Positions 3,812-8,726 of a stretch of DNA of 8,726 nucleotides are shown here, in pieces. The notes below the pieces were generated by a model, which ran no database searches, was not told the DNA's origin, and saw only the letters and a program-made list of their open reading frames with translations. Source of the DNA: JBBRGG01 sp038240875. GTDB taxonomy: Bacteria; Planctomycetota; Phycisphaerae; Phycisphaerales; UBA1924. The stretch spans positions 1 through 8,726 of the forward strand of contig JBBRGG010000156.1 of the NCBI GenBank assembly GCA_038240875.1. The letters run 5' to 3'. How positions within the stretch are numbered: the stretch's first letter is position 1; every line of letters starts with the position of its first letter. A program made the translations under genes and the position numbers.

Positions 3812-6016
3812 ATGTCGCACGATCCACATTTCTCTGGCTCCGCTTCGCATCAGTCTGTTGGAATGCCCGAAGGTACGCCCGCTCCTGGTTTACCCGGCTC
3901 GGTTCGCATCGAACAGTTGTTCGCGACCGACGTCTTCACCGAGCGCCAGATGCAGCAGCGCTTGCCCAAAAATGTCTTCAAGAAACTTCATCGCACTATC
4001 AAGCATGGCGAAGCCCTCGACCACGCTCTCGCGGACGTTGTCTCGGCGGCGATGAAAGACTGGGCAATGGAGCGAGGCGCGACTCACTACACCCACTGGT
4101 TCCAGCCACTCACCGGCTCGACCGCCGAAAAGCACGACGCATTTGTCGTTCCCGACAGCGAAGGTGGCGCGCTCACCGAGTTCACCGGCGACGCACTTAC
4201 GCAGGGCGAGCCCGATGCCTCCAGCTTCCCCTCGGGTGGCCTTCGCGCCACCTTTGAGGCTCGTGGCTACACCGCGTGGGACTGCACCAGCCCCGTCTTT
4301 ATCAATCGTTCCGGCGGCACCGCCACGCTGTGTATCCCCACCGCCTTCGTCTCGTGGACCGGTGGCGAAGCCCTCGACAGCAAGACGCCGCTGCTCCGCT
4401 CGATGGAAGCTCTTTCGGAACAGGCGATGCGGATCTTGAAGTTTTTCAAGGCCGACGCAAGCGTGACGCGTGTCACCGCGACACTCGGGTGTGAACAGGA
4501 ATACTTCCTGATCAGCCGCGAAGACTTCTTCAATCGGCAGGACCTTCGTGTGTGCGAGCGTTCACTCTTTGGTGCGCGTCCGCCACGCCATCAGCAGTTG
4601 GAAGACCACTACTTCGGCTCGATCCCTCCTCGCGTGCTTGGGTTCATGTCCGAGGTTGAGCGCGATCTGTATCGCCTGGGCGTTCCCATCAAGACGCGGC
4701 ACAACGAAGTTGCACCTTGCCAGTTTGAGATCGCGCCACTCTTTGAGACGGCGAACATCGCCTGCGACCATCAGATGCTGGTCATGGAAACCCTACGCCG
4801 CGTTGCGCCGCGATATGATCTGCATTGTTTGCTGCATGAAAAACCCTTCGCCGGGATCAACGGGTCGGGCAAGCATCTCAATTGGTCGATGAGCACGAAC
4901 ACGGGCGTGAACCTGCTTGATCCGCGCGACAACACGCATAGTAACATGCAGTTCCTGGTCTTCCTTGTCGCCGTGATTCGTGCGGTTGATATGCACGCTG
5001 AACTGCTTCGCGCGTCGGTGGCTTCGGCTGCCAACGACCACCGCTTAGGTGCGAATGAAGCACCTCCTGCGATCATCTCGATCTTCCTAGGCGACATGTT
5101 GAGCGACATCATCAATCAACTCGAAACCGGCCAGCCTAAGAGCACGATCAAGGGTGGCAAGCTCGACCTTGGCGCTAAGACCTTGCCCATGATCCCGCGT
5201 CACTCGGGCGACCGCAACCGCACCAGCCCCTTCGCGTTCACCGGTAACAAGTTTGAGTTCAGAGCCGTGGGCTCGTCGGCAAGCGTGAGCTGGCCCGCGA
5301 CCGTGCTCAACACGATCGTGACCGAGAGCATGGACTTTGTAGCGACGCAACTTGAAAAAGAAGCGGGGAAGGACCCGAGCGACGCCAAGATGCAGGCCGC
5401 CGTGCGGTCGGTGTTGCAGAAGATCGTGAAGCAGCACAAGCGAGTCATCTTCGATGGCGACGGCTACTCCACGGAATGGCATGAAGAAGCAGCACGCCGC
5501 GGCATGGCCAACCACCGCGAAACCGTTTCGGCGCTCGCGACGCTCAGTAGCAAGAAGAACGCCGACCTCTTCAAGCGCTACAACGTGCTTAGCAAAGCCG
5601 AGTACGAATCTCGATGCCATATCTTCATAGAGAAGTACATCAAGCAGATCCAGATCGAAGGCGAGACCGCGCTGTTGATGTCGCGCACCATGCTTATTCC
5701 CGCGGCGATGCGTCACCAGACCCAGATCGCTGAAACCGTCGCCACGACCGAAGCGGCCGACGTTGATCCATCGCACATTCGCGATGCGCTGCAGGAGTTC
5801 TCGGGGCTTGTTCACAAGCTCCAGAAAGCAACGCAGTCGTTGGCCGATTCGCTGGAGCTCGCCGACACCGATCCGCTCGGGCACGCCAAGCATCTGCGTG
5901 ATCACGTTCGCCCGGCGATGAAGGACCTACGTGTGATAGCAGACGAACTTGAAGGTATGGTCGCGGCGGATCTTTGGCCGATGCCAACGTATCAGGAAAT
6001 GCTCTTCATCCGCTAA
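3812..6016 (+). CDS. glnN: Glutamine synthetase, type III (GlnN)
   Basis: A cytoplasmic enzyme that joins ammonium to glutamate using ATP. Type III enzymes are about 700-730 residues and form dodecamers unlike those of type I; this one is 734 and complete. After a short Gly/Pro/Ser-rich start, the type III N-terminal domain shows VFTERQMQQRLPKNVFKKL (41-59). The catalytic domain follows: CEQEYFLI (227-234) with likely metal-binding glutamates 228 and 230; HNEVAPCQFEIAPLFE (297-312); GINGSGKHLNWS (348-359); the strongly family-specific NDHRLGANEAPPAI (408-421) and SIFLG; RHSGDRNRTSPFAF (463-476), a likely nucleotide and phosphate region; and KFEFRAVGSSASVSWP (480-495). A C-terminal helical region (about 590-734) ends LWPMPTYQEMLFIR. 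No frameshift or missing motif is seen. No adenylylation loop of the type I kind is evident, so control is more likely transcriptional or by protein partners. The upstream repeat cluster could serve that. No glnB or amtB neighbour is in the window. Confidence 0.98.
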   Translation: MSHDPHFSGSASHQSVGMPEGTPAPGLPGSVRIEQLFATDVFTERQMQQRLPKNVFKKLHRTIKHGEALDHALADVVSAAMKDWAMERGATHYTHWFQPLTGSTAEKHDAFVVPDSEGGALTEFTGDALTQGEPDASSFPSGGLRATFEARGYTAWDCTSPVFINRSGGTATLCIPTAFVSWTGGEALDSKTPLLRSMEALSEQAMRILKFFKADASVTRVTATLGCEQEYFLISREDFFNRQDLRVCERSLFGARPPRHQQLEDHYFGSIPPRVLGFMSEVERDLYRLGVPIKTRHNEVAPCQFEIAPLFETANIACDHQMLVMETLRRVAPRYDLHCLLHEKPFAGINGSGKHLNWSMSTNTGVNLLDPRDNTHSNMQFLVFLVAVIRAVDMHAELLRASVASAANDHRLGANEAPPAIISIFLGDMLSDIINQLETGQPKSTIKGGKLDLGAKTLPMIPRHSGDRNRTSPFAFTGNKFEFRAVGSSASVSWPATVLNTIVTESMDFVATQLEKEAGKDPSDAKMQAAVRSVLQKIVKQHKRVIFDGDGYSTEWHEEAARRGMANHRETVSALATLSSKKNADLFKRYNVLSKAEYESRCHIFIEKYIKQIQIEGETALLMSRTMLIPAAMRHQTQIAETVATTEAADVDPSHIRDALQEFSGLVHKLQKATQSLADSLELADTDPLGHAKHLRDHVRPAMKDLRVIADELEGMVAADLWPMPTYQEMLFIR

Positions 6017-6033
6017 GGTGCCTGCTCACTTGT

Positions 6034-6071
6034 AGCTAATGGCGTGAAGCCAGGGGTTGTAGCCAATAGCT
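6034..6071 (+). other. Imperfect hairpin just after glnN
   Basis: AGCTAATGGC (6034-6043) and GCCAATAGCT (6062-6071) are inverted with one mismatch in ten, around an 18-base loop. No T-run follows. The arms also sit in an 11-base near-direct repeat, TTGTAGCTAAT at 6030-6040 and TTGTAGCCAAT at 6057-6067. It may protect the 3' end of the glnN transcript; that role is inferred. Confidence 0.35.
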
Positions 6072-6133
6072 CTTGCGCTTAACTCATTCGCAACCCGACC
6101 AAGTTGGTAATCAAACATAAAACAATCGTCACT

Positions 6134-6161
6134 AACCCTCACGCACGCCCTGAGGGTTTTT
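6134..6161 (+). terminator. Intrinsic terminator of glnN
   Basis: AACCCTCA (6134-6141) and TGAGGGTT (6151-6158) form a perfect 8-bp stem over a 9-base loop, and the second arm runs into five Ts (6157-6161). It lies 118 bases after the glnN stop. On the minus strand no T-run follows the stem, so it acts in one direction. It separates glnN from the hydrolase gene, implying that the latter has its own promoter. Confidence 0.8.
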
Positions 6162-6200
6162 CATATGATGGGTGCGTAGCTCGCGATTCAAACATGCACG

Positions 6201-6226
6201 AGCATGACCGAGCATGACCGAGCATG
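6201..6226. repeat. 10-bp tandem repeat before the hydrolase gene
   Basis: AGCATGACCG occurs twice in tandem (6201-6220), followed by a partial third unit AGCATG (6221-6226). The array is flanked by ACATGC (6192-6197) and GCATGT (6222-6227), which are inverted. The 10-base unit is close to one helical turn. It lies 47 bases upstream of the ATG at 6274, inside the probable promoter or leader. I could not identify clear -35 and -10 boxes in 6162-6273. Confidence 0.5.
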
Positions 6227-6261
6227 TACTCGAAAGACCATACAAATATTTGCACACATCC

Positions 6262-6266
6262 GAGGA
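6262..6266 (+). promoter_or_regulatory. Ribosome binding site for the hydrolase
   Basis: GAGGA lies seven bases before ATG 6274. It supports this start, which also gives a basic N-terminus followed by a hydrophobic stretch. Confidence 0.65.
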
Positions 6267-6273
6267 CGGCACC

Positions 6274-8726
6274 ATGCGATTCGCGAACCACATATACGTC
6301 AACAGAAGCCGTGGACTTACGCGTGCGGCAATAGCAACAATATGTGCTGGGCACGTATTCGGTTACCCGTGTATCGCGATGCAGGATGCGTTGGCAGCTC
6401 CTCTAGTAACCGTGCCAATTGAACACCCTGCTGCACGAACGCTGAGTGTGTCAGCGTGGACGATCACCAATGTAACGACCTCGGCACGCTGGCCCTTGCG
6501 CACCGACGCCGTCGAAGCCACGATGACTAACGGCGCGTGGAACGTTCCAGCGTCAAACCCGAAAGCCGACGCGAACGAAACCGATTTGGAACCATTTGCC
6601 ACCGCCGGCGGCTTGACGTGGAAACGTCTTAATTTGCCTGCGAGTTCCTCAACTACCACAACTACTACTTCCCCCACTTCAATCGTGATCCCCGGTGCGT
6701 TGATCGCGCAGGGGTACGCCCGGCTGCTGATCGAGCGCGACTTTGATTCCGTTGTGCTCCTGCACGGCCGCGGGCACTCCATGCTTCGCGTTAACGGAGA
6801 GCCACGCGCTGGCGACCCCTACGGGCACGGCTACTTGAAGATCCCGATCTATCTCAAGAAGGGTATCAACGAACTGCTCTTCGCTGGCGGTCGTGGCAAC
6901 GTTACGCTCGACTTCCTCGAACTTGGATCAACATTCACTCCAACTCTTGCGCTCACCAGCGACGACTCCACACTCCCTGATCTTGTCGAAGGCATGCCCC
7001 TTGACGCGCCCATTGGCGTCATCGTTCGCAACGCAACCAATGACGCTACGCCGATGTTTGTGCCTGGCGAAGCAAACTCGCTCAACATTCGTACCCGCAT
7101 CGGTACCGAAGGCGAGTGGATCTCTTCGCCTATCGGCGCTATCCAATCCATGACCATCCGCAAAATCTCGGCTCGCGTGCAAGCGGCTGCACCCACGGCC
7201 GAACTCCTTGAAGCAAAGTCTGTGCCGCTCACAATCGAGCTCGTTGACCAAGGCGCCGTGGTCTCAACATTGCAACTATCTATGCGCGTCATTCCAAAGC
7301 AAGCGGTACGCGCGGTGACCTATGTGAGCAACGTTGATGGAAGCACGCAGTATTTCGCCGTGCTACCCGCGGCAGACTCTGTCGACACTTCCGAAAGCGG
7401 TATGGCTGCTCAAGGCTTGCTTCTCTCCTTGCATGGCGCGAGCGTCGAAGCGATGAATCAAGCGTCGTCGTACGCCGCGAAGCCGAATCTTTGGATCGTT
7501 GCGCCGACGAACCGTCGTCCCTTTGGCTTTGACTGGGAAGATTGGGGCCGACGCGACGCGCTTGATGTGCTTGCGCACGCGCAGAGACTTTTTAAAATTG
7601 ACCCCCGACGCGTCTACCTCACGGGACATTCGATGGGCGGGCATGGCACGTGGCAACTTGCGAGCATCTTCCCGGATCGTTTCGCGGCCGCAGCCCCGAG
7701 CGCAGGGTGGGAATCCTTCGCGTCCTATGGCGGGTGGATGCCAACTTTGCCCGAGGGTTCGGATGGCGCACAAGTACAAGACATCTTTCGACGCTCAGCC
7801 GCGACGAGCCAAACCGCACTACTCAAAGAGAATCTTCGCGACAAACCAATCTACATTTTGCATGGCGACGTCGATGACAACGTGCCCGTCGCCCAAGCCC
7901 GCACCATGCGCGAACTACTCACCGGCATCGCTTCGCCACTTGAGTATCACGAACAACCTGGCGCGTCGCACTGGTGGGACGATGAAGTAGGCCCCGGCGC
8001 CGCGTGTCTGGATTGGCCCGGTTTCTTCAAGCTGTTTAATGAGCACACGCTCCCCAATCAAGAAGAAATCTCGCGCGTCACATTTGCAACGCTCGACCCG
8101 GCAATCTCAGGCACACGTAATTGGATTACCATCGAGCAACAGCTAAGCCCAGGCACACTGAGCACCATCGACGCGAGCGTCGAAGGTGAAACCCTCGTCG
8201 TCACGACGGTCAACGTTCGGCGGTTTTCAGTGAACCTGACCGAGCCCGTTGGATCAACCGTCATTGATGGCTACGAACGCTCCGGCACTTCATTCGTCAA
8301 GCGGGCAATGCCCAGCAAGTCCAACATCATGGAATGGGAAGCCGGGTTCCTTCCCGCGACCCAGCGCGGCGGCTCACACAGCGGCCCCTTCAAGCGAGCC
8401 TTTGATCGCGATGCCATACTTGTCTTCGGAACCATTGGCGCGCCACAGGAAAACGCGTGGGCTCGCGCCAAAGCTATCTACGACGCTGAAACCTTCGCGT
8501 ATCGCGGCAACGGCTCTTTCGAAGTCGTGAGCGATGTTGTGTACGCAGATTGGATTTCTCAGTCTGGTAGCGCCGCAATGAATCGAAACGTCATCCTCTA
8601 TGGCAACAACGACACCAATGCGTTGTATTCGCGCTTGCTGGGTAGCGAGCCGTCGCGAGTAAATCCTGTGTTCGTCTCAACAAGTAAGATCTCTCTCATC
8701 ACGAGTGACAACACGAAGCGCGAAAT
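6274..8726 (+). CDS. Large exported alpha/beta hydrolase (prolyl oligopeptidase/esterase-like), partial at 3' end
   Basis: The frame is open for 817 codons and leaves the window without a stop. The first 42 or so residues look like a signal peptide: Arg-rich start, apolar stretch AAIATICAGHVFG, possible cleavage after DALA. A beta-rich N-terminal part follows, with a linker S-S-S then six Thr (124-132) and a segment typical of carbohydrate-binding-like folds (VNGEPRAGDPYG at 173-184, YLKKGINELLF at 193-203). The hydrolase domain begins near 355: LLLSLHGA (382-389) for the oxyanion region, PFGFDWEDWGRRD, nucleophile Ser453 in TGHSMGGHGTW, likely acid Asp534 in HGDVDDNVPV, and His566 in GASHWWDD. 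The C-terminal part (from about 590) is beta-rich and then shows GPFKRAFDRDAILVFGT and VILYGNNDTNALYS. The triad is intact, so it should be active on an ester or peptide in the periplasm or outside. The PHB-depolymerase/esterase and S9 peptidase families share these motifs, and I cannot choose between them. Confidence 0.9.
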   Translation, partial: MRFANHIYVNRSRGLTRAAIATICAGHVFGYPCIAMQDALAAPLVTVPIEHPAARTLSVSAWTITNVTTSARWPLRTDAVEATMTNGAWNVPASNPKADANETDLEPFATAGGLTWKRLNLPASSSTTTTTTSPTSIVIPGALIAQGYARLLIERDFDSVVLLHGRGHSMLRVNGEPRAGDPYGHGYLKIPIYLKKGINELLFAGGRGNVTLDFLELGSTFTPTLALTSDDSTLPDLVEGMPLDAPIGVIVRNATNDATPMFVPGEANSLNIRTRIGTEGEWISSPIGAIQSMTIRKISARVQAAAPTAELLEAKSVPLTIELVDQGAVVSTLQLSMRVIPKQAVRAVTYVSNVDGSTQYFAVLPAADSVDTSESGMAAQGLLLSLHGASVEAMNQASSYAAKPNLWIVAPTNRRPFGFDWEDWGRRDALDVLAHAQRLFKIDPRRVYLTGHSMGGHGTWQLASIFPDRFAAAAPSAGWESFASYGGWMPTLPEGSDGAQVQDIFRRSAATSQTALLKENLRDKPIYILHGDVDDNVPVAQARTMRELLTGIASPLEYHEQPGASHWWDDEVGPGAACLDWPGFFKLFNEHTLPNQEEISRVTFATLDPAISGTRNWITIEQQLSPGTLSTIDASVEGETLVVTTVNVRRFSVNLTEPVGSTVIDGYERSGTSFVKRAMPSKSNIMEWEAGFLPATQRGGSHSGPFKRAFDRDAILVFGTIGAPQENAWARAKAIYDAETFAYRGNGSFEVVSDVVYADWISQSGSAAMNRNVILYGNNDTNALYSRLLGSEPSRVNPVFVSTSKISLITSDNTKRE

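Noticed and set aside
5087..5905. A 272-codon open frame on the minus strand opposite glnN
   Set aside because: It lies wholly antisense to highly conserved GlnN sequence, shows no recognisable motif, and is rich in Arg, His, Leu and Val as expected for a shadow of GC-rich coding DNA.
7363..7990. Open frames on both strands inside the hydrolase (for example 7499-7990 plus strand)
   Set aside because: They overlap the catalytic core motifs of the long frame that starts at 6274 and are out of frame with it; the long frame has the conserved triad and explains the region.
1..8726. A phage, transposon, CRISPR, defence or biosynthetic cluster
   Set aside because: No transposase, integrase, terminal inverted repeats, spaced identical repeats or toxin/nuclease motifs are visible; codon use looks even and the genes are mostly housekeeping.

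Overview
The window looks like ordinary chromosomal DNA from a moderately GC-rich Gram-negative-type bacterium. I infer a planctomycete, most likely of the Phycisphaerae. The evidence is a type III (GlnN) glutamine synthetase, a large secreted alpha/beta hydrolase with accessory beta domains of a kind I associate with planctomycetes, free use of GTG starts, and several weak or absent Shine-Dalgarno sequences. The assignment rests on protein style only. Every confident gene is on the plus strand.

Layout: (1) Positions 2-100 hold a probable 3' end of an upstream gene with a Gly/Ser/His-rich tail. (2) 170-1498 encodes a MacB/FtsX-type ABC transporter permease. (3) 1553-2377 encodes a type I methionine aminopeptidase with all metal ligands visible, close enough to the permease to share a transcript. 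(4) 2533-3399 encodes the tryptophan synthase alpha subunit, here without trpB beside it. (5) 3400-3811 is a 412-base non-coding interval unusually dense in inverted and direct repeats, including a candidate promoter whose -10 element lies inside a perfect 8-bp inverted repeat. (6) 3812-6016 encodes the complete 734-residue type III glutamine synthetase. (7) 6017-6273 is a second gap with an imperfect hairpin, a clear intrinsic terminator and a short 10-bp tandem repeat. (8) From 6274 to the right edge runs a long open frame (817 codons with no stop) for an exported alpha/beta hydrolase with a visible Ser-Asp-His triad.

The genes do not form one pathway. Tryptophan synthesis and ammonia assimilation are both amino-acid metabolism, the methionine aminopeptidase is housekeeping, and the permease and hydrolase act at or beyond the membrane. 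I found no phage, insertion sequence, CRISPR array, tRNA or rRNA, and no clear novel multi-gene system. The least explained parts are the repeat-rich leader of the glutamine synthetase gene, the altered substrate loop of TrpA, and the unknown substrate of the large hydrolase.
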